Origin: Paroedura picta
Lineage: Eukaryota; Chordata; Lepidosauria; Squamata; Gekkonidae
Length of the DNA stretch: 64,000 nucleotides
Assembly: GCF_049243985.1 (NCBI RefSeq)
Contig: NC_135377.1
Span: 33,123,255-33,187,254 of the forward strand
Direction of reading: 5' to 3'
Part shown: one piece after another, positions 9,896-21,696 of the stretch
Position numbering within the stretch: position 1 is the first letter of the stretch
Layout of the letters: each line of letters starts with the position of its first letter
The notes under the pieces: model-generated
What the model saw: only the letters and a program-made list of their open reading frames with translations
Told to the model about the DNA's origin: nothing
Databases searched by the model: none
Program-made: the position numbers and the translations under genes

Positions 9896-9993
9896 TTATG
9901 AATCTGTATAGTAGCTGCGGTGACTGTCTCCAATAAGCTGAGTTTTCTCACTTGCATTTGTCACTTGTTGAAGTAGAATTGGAGTTTCCCCTT
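9896..9993 (-). CDS. DNAJC5B: DNAJC5B last coding exon (C-terminal tail and stop)
   Basis: This short exon is easy to miss. On the minus strand it follows the acceptor TTTGTTTTAG at 9994. With the phase-1 G from the previous exon it encodes EGETPILLQQVTNASEKTQL, continues to RSYYTDS, and stops with TAA at 9898-9896. It aligns with the human DNAJC5B tail (LQPTNANEKTQLI...RSYCTDS, from memory). It brings the whole protein to 196 residues, close to the human 199. The shared TQL and SY-TDS residues and the exact splice phase make the match secure. A small inverted-repeat element lies about 70 bp beyond the stop, inside what should be the 3' UTR. Confidence 0.92.
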
Positions 9994-10270
9994 CTAAAAC
10001 AAAGAAGGAAACAAGATTATAAATTTGTCGGATTTATTGTCCAGTTAGCCCTGGGTGTAAACTGCACGGAGCTTTTATTCCAACCCCAGGTCGATTCAGT
10101 CCCTGCCCTCTACACAGAATGCGATTTCTGTTTGGATTTTGGGCGATTTAAATTTTCCTTCTGCAGCAAGAAGGATTGATCGGGAGTGACCCTACCTTTA
10201 TTTTGCGATATCTCAGAGTGCTGTTAATCCTGAATAAAGAAAGCTCTGTGGTAGAGAACCTCTGATAGGC
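9994..10270. other. DNAJC5B intron 3 start, possible old repeat
   Basis: CTGGGTGTAAACTGCACGGA and what follows has the look of a dispersed non-autonomous element, but I could not define its ends. Confidence 0.3.
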
Positions 10271-10560
10271 TACACCTGGTCATGTCACATGCTTGCCTTA
10301 AAGGAGAAGCCCCTAACTTCTCTCAACTTCTGTCGATCCTGGATTTTTCCTCCCTCCTCTGCCTTTTTCGATCCTCTCCCCCGCCCCTCCAAGAAAGAGG
10401 CTCCCTGCTTGGCTTCTCCCCCCCCCCTTCAAGAAAAGAAAGAAAGAGGATTGGCTCCCCCCCCCCACACCTTCTGAGCCTCCCTAACCACGTGCAGAAG
10501 ACTTTCCTGTTTCAATGGGGAGGAGGGGGGAGAGGAAGACCCGAGTTCAAAGTGATCTGA
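10271..10560. repeat. Pyrimidine-rich low-complexity tract
   Basis: C and CT runs on the plus strand (10370-10470), including C8-C10 homopolymers. Apparent open frames through it are an effect of composition. Confidence 0.6.
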
Positions 10561-10644
10561 ATTCAACAGGATTGACAATGGAATAAACAAAGTAAGTGCA
10601 GACTCTGCCCTGATCAGGCTAGTCCAGGCTAACTTGATCTCCTT

Positions 10645-10760
10645 GGATCATAGAATCATAGAGTTGGAAGGGGCCATACAGGCCATCTAGTCCAACCCCC
10701 TGCTCAACGCAAGATCAGCCAAAAGCATTCTAAAGCATCCTAAAGGATCTTGGAAGTAAT
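10645..10760 (-). repeat. CR1 LINE 3' end
   Basis: ATCATAGAATCATAGAGTTG followed by GGAAGGGGCCATACAGGCCA is the characteristic CR1 terminus with its ATCATAGA repeats, in reverse orientation. Confidence 0.9.
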
Positions 10761-13224
10761 ATTTGGATGGGAGATTCCATAGTCATGAACTGGAGGCAGT
10801 TAATGGCAAACCAACTCTGATAAGAAGAAAACTACTAGAGTGGGTGCAGTCACTCAACTCAACAAAGTTTAAGCCTTCCTCTAGCCCAAAGAGCCTTCCT
10901 CCAACTTAAATGGTTTCCATCCTACTATCAGCAGAATAATACTCATAAGCATTGGACTGGAGTCTTGGGTCAATCCAATGCCCCATCCAGTACTGCAGTG
11001 GCATGATAGATACTAGAAAGCTTCACAAAAGTAGCTCATGATGGCCATCTAACTCTGTTATCCAACCTCAGTATAGGAGCTAGAGGTACATGTGAAAATG
11101 AAGGTTGCGCTTCTGAAAAATAAGCAGCCATCACTACCTATTCTCTTCCATGCACTTATCTATCATCTTTTAAAGGCATTTGTGGTAGTGGCTGTCACAG
11201 AATTCAGTGCCGTATTTAACTATCAGCACTTTTACATATACATCTTCTTGGATGCTCTCATTCAGTTCTCTGATTATGGTAGAGCCATTCTCGAGTACAA
11301 AGATCCTGGTGCCAGAGAAAAGGCTTCACTATTCCTCTCGCTGAGGAAATGTTCCACCATTATCAGAGTGGAATAATTTAGAATATTATTTACAATAATT
11401 AATAAGTCAAACACCCTTCTCATCACCCATATGTAATGGTTGATGACTTCTGCTTCAGTGTATCGAAAGAAGAGTGTGTGCGTGCAAAAGCTTATACTCC
11501 GACTCGGTCCGATATTCCTGGCAAAGAGAAATCCCCACCCTCTATTGTTGCTGCCACTCTTCTTTACACGGTTTGTGATTCCTCTTTGTTCTAGTAATGA
11601 ATATTCTTTCCTGTTGAACTAATGGCTGTATTGCCAGCAAACCCAGTAAAGTCCAAGATTTTAAAGTCCCTGGAGAAGCTTCCAATGTTCAAACCATAGC
11701 CTCTCGTGCTTCTAGGTGGGAATTGTTATGAGGAAAGTCTGATACTTTCCCAGTTCACTACAGCTAATTGCAAGAAGCCAATACTACAGACTGCACAGCT
11801 ATGTTTCATCCTGTGGACTGTGCCAATAATGAGGAGACAAGCTCAAAGCTGAATCACATCTAGACTGCAGAGGAGGGAATGGAAGCATTGCTATAGATGC
11901 CCGTTGGTCCACAGTTAAATAATTACCCTGTCTAAGAGTCCTATATTTTGATGAATAAAACCCTTACAACACATTAACATCAACTTTCCAAGCAGATGCT
12001 TGTAAATATGATGGAATTACTGTCCATATAGAAAAAAGGGCTTGTTATTTCACCTAACTGAAAACCATGACAGTCATTTACATGTTCATTTCTGGGGCAG
12101 GGAAGAATAACCCCTTTCCCTCAGTTACCTGAAGGTCACATTGCCCCTGATGATTTCCCACTAACAGCACTAGGTGCAGTGCTATGTCCCATTTTTATTT
12201 TTCAATTCAGCCAAGAGGAAATTCAATCCCTAACTCTCTTCAGAATTATGACACAAACTCAACAAGTGTAAGAGCTGTAAAAATATCACAGCTGTCTTCT
12301 GAATTGCATGATGGAGGGCATGCCAGTACTGAAGAGAGGCATCTCAGGGATTTCATGAAGATTTGAACTTGAATTTCTAGGACATTCAAGTTTGAGGTTC
12401 CTCACAAAATAAGATTTGCCACCTGGAATGCATTTGTTTGATCTCAGCTTCAGTGATAGGCAATTAAAATTCTGCATAAATGCATGAAATGTAAATCAGC
12501 AATGGCCAGTTCTCACCCCACAGGAAACAATCCTATGATAAAGAGAGAGCTCCTGGCACTGTGCAAAGGGTTCACCATCTTCAATCAAGGACATTGTTTC
12601 AGCGCCCATCAGCTTGCATTGGTTAAAATTCATTTTCTTTGAATGGTTTCAGTTGAAAAGACACCTCCCTCCTCCTAGCAGAATCATTTGTGATTATGTG
12701 TTTGTATGTAAACGAGGGTTGACATCTGATTTTCTGGAATAAGAAACACTATAATTTCCATCGTGTTTATTCAAATTGCCTGAGAACAGAATAGATTTGC
12801 ATAAGGCTTGTGTTTTTCCCAAAGTCATGATCTCAGAATCAGGGCAGTAAATGTTCCGGTACTCATTTAGTACCATCTCCTATTAAAGTTTCCATTTCCT
12901 CCCAGCAAATGCTTCTGCACATTAATAACAACTCAGCTGTGCAGAAATTCAGCAGGTACAGCCTTCCCTGGGCCTAGGAATTCAGGAATTGTAATGTGGC
13001 ACTCATTGAATTGTCTGTGTTTTATGTAATCAAAGGTACAGAGTTTCTTCAGGAATAGTTCTCTAACTCAAACTCTATTTTATTAGGTTAAGTTATTTTT
13101 TCATTCTTTTTGAAAGTAAAGTGTTGCATTCCTGAAATCATAATAGGCTGGAAAGGTGCTTGATTTCTAGCTGTCCAAGCAGATACAGAACTGATTTTTG
13201 CTTAGGTATGAAGCAGCAGCCAAG
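10761..13224. other. DNAJC5B intron 3, no recognised feature
   Basis: Open frames of 60-95 codons are present, for example at 11092-11376, but they lack splice context and homology. I see no clear repeat. Confidence 0.4.
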
Positions 13225-13385
13225 TGTGTTGTGTTGTTAGCGACTCAGATTGGGAAGATGCAGGCTCAGATCCCCACCCTTGCCATGAAGCTCCCTGGGC
13301 TAGTCATAGGCTAAGCAGAACTTCACCTTTCTCCACTTTGCTACCACCCCAATGTATTTTTTATCACTCAGGGAAGGATAGGGAT
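13225..13385 (+). repeat. Degenerate tRNA-derived SINE
   Basis: GTGTTGTTAGCGACTCAGAT, then GCTCAGATCCCCACCCTTGC (B-box region) and GGGCTAGTCATAGGCT match the MIR-like squamate SINE. Confidence 0.55.
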
Positions 13386-13557
13386 TAAAATTCCATAAGA
13401 CTTTTCAGGGATTAATTACATCTGCTAGCTACCCACTGATTATTCCTTACACAGAAAGAGACACCTTGCTTTCACGTTCATTTATTGCAGTAGCAAAAAA
13501 CGCTCACCCAAAAGTTATTCTCTACCCTTTGGAATCTATAGGCATTATGTCCTTAAT

Positions 13558-13940
13558 ATAGAATCATAGAATCATAGAATTGGAAGGGGCCATAGAGGCC
13601 ATCTAGTCCAACCCACTGCTCAATGCAGGATCAGCCCAAAGCATCCTAAAGCATCCAAGAAAAGTGTGTATCCAACCTTTGCTTGAAGACTGCCAGTGAG
13701 GGGGAGCTCACCTGATATGTAGCCTATATCGTTGTATTTGTAGTTTAAACCCATTACTGCATGTCCTTTCCTCTGCAGCCAATGGGAACAGCATCCTGCC
13801 CTCCTCCAATTGACAACCTTTCAAATACTTAAAGAGGGCTATCATGTCCCCTCTCAACCTCCTTTTCTCCAGGCTGAACATTCCCAAGTCCCTCAACCTA
13901 TCTTCACGATCCAGCAAACCTTTTTGCCCCAAGGCTGCCC
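13558..13940 (-). repeat. CR1 LINE 3' region, longer copy
   Basis: It begins with two ATCATAGA repeats and the GGAAGGGGCCATAGAGGCCA motif. It continues with TCATGTCCCCTCTCAACCTC and CTCCAGGCTGAACATTCCCA, the upstream CR1 3' end in reverse orientation. Confidence 0.9.
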
Positions 13941-14439
13941 TAACTGTCGTGTCCAACAGTAACTTACCACAGAACCCTGACAGAGCTGGCAGGTGGCTGG
14001 TGAGTGCTCTCCCTCCCCTCCTCCCTACAGGCCTGCTGGGAAGGAGTCTCTGACAGCCCCACACTGAGCGGAGGGAGACGTTTCCAAGAGTGACGCAGAG
14101 GAGTCTGAGGGCATGGGTGTGGGCACTCCTTTTTAAGGGGGAGCTTTCCCCTTCTACCAAACAGCTGCCTGACTGGGAGGCCACAGAAAATACCCTTCTT
14201 ATTTAAAATACTGCTCCGGCTGGGGGTTAGACACAGCCAAGCCATGTGAATTTCGTCTTCACAACTCTCTGCAGATTTGAAGCCTCCTGCACAGCATTAT
14301 TCTGCTGACAAAACTGGCTGCTGTTGTGGAGCTTCTTTTGTCTCCTGCTTCATCTGTACAACAACCCTGTGCTGTAGGCCTCAAGTCTTTCAATTCAACA
14401 ACAACCTGTGTGGGAGGCCTCAAATGTTTCTTCTCCATT

Positions 14440-14660
14440 ACAACCCTGTCCAAAATAGCCCTTTCTGCCTGAGGAGCTGATCTTTATACTCTGAAGATGA
14501 GCTGTAATTCCAGCAGCTCTCCAGGCCCCACCTGGATGTTGGCTACCCCTGGGTTAGAAATATTCCTGGAGGTTTGGAGGTGGGACTTCAAAATCATACA
14601 ATGCCTCAGAGTCTGGCCTCCAAAGTAGCCATTTTTGCATGCAGAGCTGATCATTATAAT
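14440..14660. repeat. Small dispersed repeat ('ctccaggccccacctgg' family)
   Basis: AGCTGTAATTCCAGCAGCTC followed by TCCAGGCCCCACCTGG is a common squamate non-autonomous repeat. Related copies lie at 16085-16155, 18430-18500 and, inverted, 34795-34985. Confidence 0.55.
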
Positions 14661-15159
14661 CTAGAGATGAGCAGCGATCTAGATACTATGGTAGAGAGGC
14701 TTGCAGACTGCAGTTGGGGGGGGGAGTTGTGCAGGTGTGTCCCTCCTGGGCTATGGGTTATGGGCTATGACCAGCCCTTACCAGCAACTGTTTGTATTCT
14801 GGGGCACAGACAGACAGACAGACCAGCATCAGTCCTATAAGTCTGGAAAGTGCAGGAAGATCTAAATAAAGAATATTTACAGCCTGAAAGTGTAATTAGT
14901 GAACAAGTAAATGTCTGGAGAGACATGGGAACTGAAGTGACTTTTTTCAAGCTTGGCCTGGCAAATAGAAAACAGTATACAAAATCTTACTAAGGTCAAG
15001 ATTGCTGTGCACAGAAAGACCTCCTCTTAGGATTGCCAGATTCCATGTGAGGGTCTCTACCCTACCTCCATCACGGGGAGTCTGCTATGGGGAGAGGAAG
15101 GGAAGATGATTGGAAACTGCTTTGAGGCGCCTGAGGCCTGCTGGGTCACTGCGGCCTAT

Positions 15160-15312
15160 TCCCAGTTCTCTCAGACTTCTGACAGCCCCACATCCCTCAT
15201 AGGTCATCTATTGAGGGGTGATAAAGGGAAAAGGTGTTTGTAAACCTCTTTGAGACTCCTTTGAGTAGTAAACAACAGGGTACAAAAAAAACAGTTCTTC
15301 TTCTTCTAAGGA
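15160..15312 (+). repeat. tRNA-derived SINE, 3' part
   Basis: AGTTCTCTCAGACTTCTGAC, CTCTTTGAGACTCCTTTGAG and the TTCTTCTTCTTCT tail define the 3' half of the squamate SINE. Confidence 0.7.
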
Positions 15313-16578
15313 GCAACCATGAAAGAAGTATGTGGGCACATAACATTTTATCAACAGTGAAAAAATGGAGACAGAAGGAGCAGGGTGAACATCTGTGTAC
15401 TGTGACTATCCCTTGTATATTAGGACAGGGGAACATTTCAATATCTGTGGCCTAATTCACACAAGAAGGGAAATGACGCAGAACTGGGAGGAATTGGTTG
15501 CCATGTAATCTCCCTCTAAGAAGAGTGTCCAGTCTGATTTTCCCTTCACATATCTGAAGACATGGCTCTGGAAACCTCATCTGTAACCACTATGCCATAA
15601 TTCCTAAAGGTCAGTCTTCTCCCACACTCAATGAACATTCTGAACCAGAGGTTCTTGACACTCATCTCTCCGCACCTATGCCCCCATTTGTCACCACACC
15701 ACCACAACCTCCCACACAACACACACATTCAACCCCATGCCCTTACAGACTGAACAACTCCTCCCCTTCCTCTTCCCACCGCCAAGCTCTAGCACCCGTT
15801 GTATTCCTGAATACAACAGGCTTTGCCCCTAGTATAAGTATAAATGAATTTACTATAGGGGCTCATGTCTTAATTGATCCCTGTAGCAGCTGTTGTCCAG
15901 TACTCTTAAGAAAATAAAATGAACAGATGTGGCTTTTTCCATCATGGAGGGGGGAAGGAGGAGGAAAGAGTCACCGACTCTGGGTTGGGAAATACCTGGA
16001 GATTATGGGGATGGGATGGGATGGTATGGTGGGGGGGGGGAGCTCAGAAAGGTAAATGGACATAGAATCCACTCTCTTTTTCCCCGCAGGGGAACTGATC
16101 TCTATAAAATGGAGATCAGTTCTAACTCTGGGAGATCTTGGAGGTAGGCAATCCTTCTGTTGAATTTCTGCTTGCCCACTGTTCAAGGTAGAAAGGTATG
16201 GACATTCAGTTTGAAAAAAATGGCAGTGCTAGGATGTAATGAGACCACCAAAGGGAATGAAAGCCACAAAGCTAAAGGACCCGCAGCTGCAACTGTAGAA
16301 ATTAGCACGTTCTAAGGCAAACAATGAAGGGAAGAAAGGAGAGCCAGAGGGCAAATGGATTAACAGGAACATTAACCTGCTGGGCACTTACCAAAGTAAC
16401 CTGTGCAGAATGAAAGGAATTCAATTAAACACTTCTTTCAAATTAGTCCCCTTTCTCAAATTAAAACCATCAAAGCTGAACAGCTAGAATAAAACCCCAG
16501 GGTCTATATTTGAGAAAATACTGTACTTTTTCAGTGTGTGCTAAATAGCACTTCTCTACCCTGTGCAATAACAAGTAC

Positions 16579-16750
16579 CTCTTTCCATGTCAGTCTTAAT
16601 TTGTTCTTCCAGGTCCTCGGGAGACATGCAGAACTCTTGTCCTTCCTCTGGTGGTTTGGGCTTACACTTGCCACAACAGCAGTTGAAACAGCAGCAGAGG
16701 CAGCAGCAAAAGTAGCAGCCGGTCAAAAGGCCGCAAAGAGCAAACAGGCC
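16579..16750 (-). CDS. DNAJC5B: DNAJC5B third coding exon (cysteine string)
   Basis: The exon starts after a strong acceptor (TTTCCTCCAG) in phase 0 and covers residues 108-164. It encodes the palmitoylated membrane-anchoring cysteine string: 12 cysteines within about 33 residues, grouped as [12 protein letters not shown]. An acidic segment with the conserved SPEDLEEQI motif follows. The donor is GTACTT, a weaker site than the others but in the expected place for the family. The exon ends in phase 1. Its Cys-rich string is a little closer to CSP-alpha ([11 protein letters not shown]) than the human B protein as I remember it. The antisense frame is also open here, which is a by-product of cysteine codons. 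Confidence 0.94.
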
Positions 16751-16939
16751 CTGGAGGAAACAGAAGAGAGACACTGAGCCAGATAGATAGAATCCTTTTG
16801 GGAAGGCAACTGGACAGGATCATTATGAAGACTATTTAGGCTGTTGAATTAAATGGCTCTAGACTGAGACTTAGAAACAAAAATACTTCCTTTGTATCAA
16901 GGATAACAAAATGGGGTTCTAAACCAAACATGTAAACTG

Positions 16940-17162
16940 TAAGCAACCTGGTTTATTTTATTTTAGTGACTTCATTTATACCTTTCTCCCCAGTGGGGCC
17001 CAAAGTGGCTCACATCATTCTCCTGTTTTATCCTCACAGCCACCACTTTGTGAGGTAGGTTAGACTGGGAGTGTGGTGATTGGCTCAAGGTCATGCACAG
17101 ATCTTCCATGGAAATGCAGGGATTCAAACCCAGGTCTCTCAGATCCTAGTCTTATTTGAATC
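16940..17162 (-). repeat. tRNA-derived SINE joined to a LINE-like tail, antisense
   Basis: CCCCAGTGGGGCCCAAAGTG, CTTTGTGAGGTAGGTTAGAC and CAAACCCAGGTCTCTCAGAT form the MIR-like SINE in reverse. The copy lies 190 bp from the cysteine-string exon. Confidence 0.75.
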
Positions 17163-17164
17163 AC

Positions 17165-17265
17165 TGTATTACAATTATTGGTGCAATCCTAAGCAGAGTT
17201 ATAGTGCATTGACTTCAGTGGATTTAGACAGGTGCCATTCTGCTTAGAATTTAACTATAAGTATC
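17165..17265. repeat. 'gcaatcctaagcagagtt' dispersed repeat
   Basis: GTGCAATCCTAAGCAGAGTT plus TTGACTTCAGTGGATTTAGA match the old repeat also seen at 6575. Confidence 0.55.
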
Positions 17266-17284
17266 ATGTCTAGGTAAAAAGGTT

Positions 17285-17572
17285 TTTACAAACTGCAAAG
17301 GAGGCAATTGTGTAGGGAGACAGCCCGGTGTTGTCATGAGCATATACAAGGGTGTTCCAGATAGCCATGGCTTCTCCATCTTTGGAAATTTTTAAACAAA
17401 GGCTATATAGCCATCTGACAGAGAGGTTGATTCTGTGAAGGCAAAGGGGTGGCAGGTTACAGTAGATGAGCGATAGAGATGTGAGTGTCCTGCATAGTGC
17501 AGGGGGTTGGACTAAATGACCCATGAGGTCCCTCCCAATTCTATTATTTTATGATTCTATGATTCTAACATG
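17285..17572 (+). repeat. CR1 LINE 3' end
   Basis: GTGCAGGGGGTTGGACTAAA, then TGACCCATGAGGTCCCTCCC and ATGATTCTATGATTCTA, the canonical CR1 terminus in forward orientation. Confidence 0.92.
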
Positions 17573-17659
17573 TGATACCACCTGAAGCCCCTGCCCCTCC
17601 TTCCCATTCCTGCTTAGGAGGCAGTAAAATCAATTCCCCCTCCCTTCTCAGGTTTGACA

Positions 17660-18400
17660 GGTCTTCCTTCTTTCCATCTTTCTGTGTTTGTATGCTGCTG
17701 CTCCCAGGTTTGCCATCTCATGGCAGCTGACAACAATGAAACATAAAATAAAAGATAACAATATACAATACAATTCCATAACCTCCCTAGACCGTAACCC
17801 CCCTCCCCCCAATCTGCCACATCCACCAAGTGCCCCAGGGGTGATGTTGCAGATGGAAGACTCCAAACTCCACCTCAGAGGAGGGCAAGATCTTCTGTCC
17901 ACCCAACCGCAACCCACAGCCTGGTGGAAGAACTCTGCCTTGCAGGCCCTATGGAACTGAGTCAGCCCTAACATGGCACTTAGCTCTTCCAGGAGCTAAT
18001 TCCACCAGGCAGGGGCCAGGGCTAAAAAGGCCCTGGCCCTGGTTGAGGTCAAGTGAGCTTCCTGTGGGCCAGGGATCAACAATCTATTTGCACCTGCAGA
18101 GCCCTATGGGGGGCATAGGGCGAAACGTGGTCCCTCAAGTACACTGGGCCCAGACTGCATATAGCTTCAGAGGCTAAAACCAACACCTTGAACCTAATCC
18201 ACTGCTAAACAGGCAACCAATGCAGCTGCCTCAGCACTGGCTGAATATGGGCCTTCCAAGGTGTTCCCATGAGGACCCTAGCAGCTGCATTTTGTACCAG
18301 CTGCAATTTCTGGATCAAGGCCAAGGGAAGACCTGTGTAGAGTGAGTTACAGAAGTCAAGTCTGAAGGTTACTGTGATAGGTAAGGTGCTAGTAGCCTTG
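17660..18400 (-). repeat. L2/CR1-like LINE 3' region, antisense
   Basis: Reverse-oriented motifs include GCCTGGTGGAAGAACTCTGC, AACCAACACCTTGAACCTAA and TGCATTTTGTACCAGCTGCA, a well-known lizard LINE segment. Other antisense copies of its 3' end are at 33280, 46950 and 62195. Confidence 0.75.
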
Positions 18401-18429
18401 CCTGATGTTTATATTCTACCTTCCCCAAA

Positions 18430-18500
18430 AGCTCAGGAGACCGTTGTAATTCTGAGAGGTCTCCAGGCCCCACCTGTAGGTTGGCAATCTTGGTAGCTGG
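18430..18500. repeat. Fragment of the 'ctccaggccccacctg' repeat
   Basis: TGAGAGGTCTCCAGGCCCCA and CCTGTAGGTTGGCAATCTTG match the copy at 14.5 kb. Confidence 0.55.
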
Positions 18501-18879
18501 CCACACTAAAGTTCAGCCTGGGAGGGGTTTAGCTGCTTTGGCTTCCAGTGTATGGCAATGAAGCCGATGGCAAAATGCAGACAGAGAAAGAGGAGGCTGC
18601 AGCAACCTCAGTCTGTCACCTGAGGTCACACCCACCCCTGCTCCCAATCAACTCTCATTCTGTGATTGCATAAATCTGCTTAAACGAGCCAATATACTGC
18701 AGTGCAACATGATAGAGAACTCTACGGGAAATTGTGTCTTCTCTAACAGCTAGTACTAGTTCTTGACTGAACATTCTTTTCTGCAGAGTACCCTAAAAAA
18801 ACACATTGAGTTAAAACTACTGATACATTAAGTACTTTGGTAGCTCGATAAACTAACAAGTAAACAAAAGATGACATAT

Positions 18880-18925
18880 TTAGAATCCAGTGGCACCTTT
18901 AAGACCAACAAAGACTAGAGACAAA
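18880..18925 (+). repeat. Fragment of the agtccagtggcacc repeat
   Basis: AGAATCCAGTGGCACCTTTA followed by AGACCAACAAAGAC. Confidence 0.65.
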
Positions 18926-19019
18926 GCCTGTTGCACCCAGGAATACAACTAGTGCTAGCAAATATACCTGCATTGTGACCTTCCTGGTTTCTAGTCCTCC
19001 TCGCCCCGCTCCCTGCTTG

Positions 19020-19140
19020 ATCTAGAGATCCAGTGTGGTGAAGTAGTTAAAAAGTAGCAGACTCTAATCTCAAGAACTTAGTTTGACTCCTGACTCTTCC
19101 TCTATATGCAGCCAGCTAGATTGCCAACTTCCAGGAAGGG
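19020..19140 (+). repeat. tRNA-derived SINE head
   Basis: CCAGTGTGGTGAAGTAGTTA is the A-box region of the squamate SINE. It runs into a purine-rich tract (GA-rich, 19165-19245). Confidence 0.7.
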
Positions 19141-19164
19141 ACCTGGAAACCTTCAGGAAGATGA

Positions 19165-19245
19165 AGAGTGAAAGACAGGATGAAAGAGAAAAAAAGAGAC
19201 AGAGACAGAGAAAGCAAGAGGGGGAAGGGAAGGGAGGAGGGAAGG
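19165..19245 (+). repeat. Purine-rich (GA) low-complexity tract
   Basis: About 80 bases almost free of pyrimidines, in DNAJC5B intron 2. The open frame through it is compositional. Confidence 0.7.
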
Positions 19246-19249
19246 AAGG

Positions 19250-21480
19250 CATCAGTTCTCCTGGAGAAAACAGCTGCTTTGGAGGGGCATTGGCCCTCCT
19301 ACTCCACCCCCATACAACAGTGTCAACATAGGTCACCATTGTCCCCACCATCCCATCAAACCACATCTATTCCAAGGCCAGGCCAGGCCAGCTGTAGAGG
19401 GGTGGGCTGCCACCTCTTGCCCCCCACATCTTCCAAAGGCTGAGCTATTGGCAACACAGCCCCAGGGAAAGGCAATCAGCTAGAGAGTGAGTTGGCTGCA
19501 TGCATATTCAACTTTATAATGTATATATGTCTGTTACTGGAATTACAATTAGTTATGTGCAATGATGTTTTTGCAATTTATTGTATCTAGCAAGGACACC
19601 TTTTAAGAGAATTGGTGCTTTCAATAGCTATGCGGTACGCAGAAATTCAGTAAATGTGTAAGATTGTTTTGTGTGTGATCTATACATGCCGGGGAATAAG
19701 CAGAATACCACTTCATATAGGTAGCAAATTCAAATTCTTAATGCGCCCTTATTCAAAATAATTCTCTGCAGATGGAAAACTAGCACAGCAGTCAGAAAGA
19801 TATTACCTTGACTCTTTTCCTGATTTTCTATCTGCAATGTAAGGTCCATTCTAAATTGTAATAGGCCACCGGTAGTTTTAAGTGGTACAATCAAGCCTAC
19901 AATTTTAGTAATCCATTGCCTCTTCTATTGCCTGTGTAGGCCAAGTTGTAGACCCAAATTTTAGGAAAGTATTTAAGGCAATTAGTTTGAAATTATACAC
20001 AGAAAGAGTCTGAGGCCACAAACAGACATGACAAAGATGTTTGAACCCTTTTATCCACTGTGACTTTGCAATGCTAATAGAAACTGCTTCTCTCCATTTT
20101 CATTAGCTCCATTGAGGGGAAAAGCTCCTTTAAAACCCATAATTTCACCTTGAGAGAGCTAATAACAGCACAAGAAGGGGGGATTTCAATGAGTAAAACT
20201 ATGTATGGATTGTTAAGGGTTCAATCCCTGTTCTTTATGCTGTATCTGTAATATGTGAATGGAGATCTGTGACCTTCCTCATATCTATTGGTGCCTTGAG
20301 TCATAGGTAAAGCCTGACAGAGTAAGGAAAGACTCTGCCACACGAGAACAACAAGAAAATATGGAGAGGACTTTGAAACATCAAGTGTTCAGCTTCACTA
20401 CTGCTCTTCACAGTTGGAGCAAGTTGCAACTTGCAATATGTCTTCCAGTTACACGGCTATAAAAGGCACAGAAATCTATTTGGGGAAAGCTGGGTCTCCT
20501 AACAATTCATTTGGTAAAAACAAAGTGCAAGAGTATCTCACAGAAGGAAAATTAATACTTTAATATATATATATTTAAAAACCCTCTTGTGAAAAATGCC
20601 AAATCTCATGTGTCTATGTTCTATTTAAGTTAACATTTTTTCTGCCCCAAAGACGTTGTAGCTCAAAATAGCAGTGAAAATTACACATTAGGTGTGAGAT
20701 CTGACAGATTCTTGATGCCTGAGGCCCAATGTACTTGGTCAGACACTGACTGAAGTGCTAGTGTGTGATATGTACACCCACAAATGCCAAATTCTTAGGA
20801 TTACATAACAAACCAGATGAGTAAGACCTCTGATGCCAACAGAACCACAAGATCCGTTTACCCCAGTTCAGCTTGTACCGTTTTGTTCTTCTCCCATATT
20901 CTTACACTTCCCTTCCCCTTCCTCTTTGCAAGGCACCAAGGTGTGCCATGATCACACACAGTGTTATGTATTACTATTGCTTACGCATATGCCATGCCAT
21001 ATATAGTCCAGAATGGGGCTAAGTCTGTGTGGCAATAACCCATTAACTGACTGTCACACTAAGAGGACTTTTCACTTTGAGCCATGAGTCATTTACATTT
21101 AGTCATTACTGAAAAGAAAGTCAAAATTAACCTGGAGCTCTAGCTTCAAATATAATTAATGTCTTCAGGCGATTAAAATGGCATCCAGCATATTTAATTA
21201 GTAAATGAAAGGTACATGGAAACATCCTTTAATAAGCACTTCCCTCAAAGAGTGCTTCAAATTATTATTCTTTTGCTGTTCTTGTTTCCAGAGCTAAGAT
21301 GGGCAACTGTTTCTACAAAGTTCTTTCTGATGCTGAGACATGTTCTAGATTGATGTCTCTAGAACTCTTGGGAGGTCCCATGTTGGTTCTGTGAATACTC
21401 CAACTGACAGACCAAAAACAGATTTGCAATATCATGATTCCCCCTTACAAAGGATGAGCTGCTTTCACATTGAAGAACTT
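19250..21480. other. DNAJC5B intron 2, no recognised feature
   Basis: AT-rich intronic DNA up to the J-domain exon. No further exon or clear mobile element seen. Confidence 0.4.
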
Positions 21481-21482
21481 AC

Positions 21483-21696
21483 CTTTGCCCACCAGCTAGA
21501 AAGCATGAAATACGTATTGACGTTCTCTTCGCCAAATTGCTCTGCTATGTACAGCCCTAATGATCCATACTGGTCATATATGTTTCTTTTGGATGCGTCA
21601 GTTAGTATTGCATGAGCATTATTGATTTCTTTAAACTTTTCTGCTGCTTCTGGGTTATCAGGGTTCTTGTCAGGGTGATACTTCAGAGCCAGCTTC
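21483..21696 (-). CDS. DNAJC5B: DNAJC5B second coding exon (J-domain core and linker)
   Basis: This 214-base exon begins after a CTTAAG acceptor and ends at a GTAAGT donor. It encodes residues 36-107: the rest of the J domain, including the HPD tripeptide at residues 43-45 that stimulates Hsp70 ATPase, followed by the conserved linker ending in SSWWAK. The reading frame continues exactly from the phase-2 end of the previous exon (AG plus G gives Arg36) and ends in phase 0. There are no stops and no changes in the catalytic tripeptide. The linker motifs NVNTYF and SSWWAK are shared by DNAJC5 and DNAJC5B, so paralogue identity rests on synteny. The intron on the 5' side is about 12.2 kb and full of repeats. 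Confidence 0.95.

Noticed and set aside
16556-16777. Plus-strand frame rich in Ala and Lys across the cysteine-string exon
   Set aside because: It is the antisense shadow of cysteine codons in the DNAJC5B exon.
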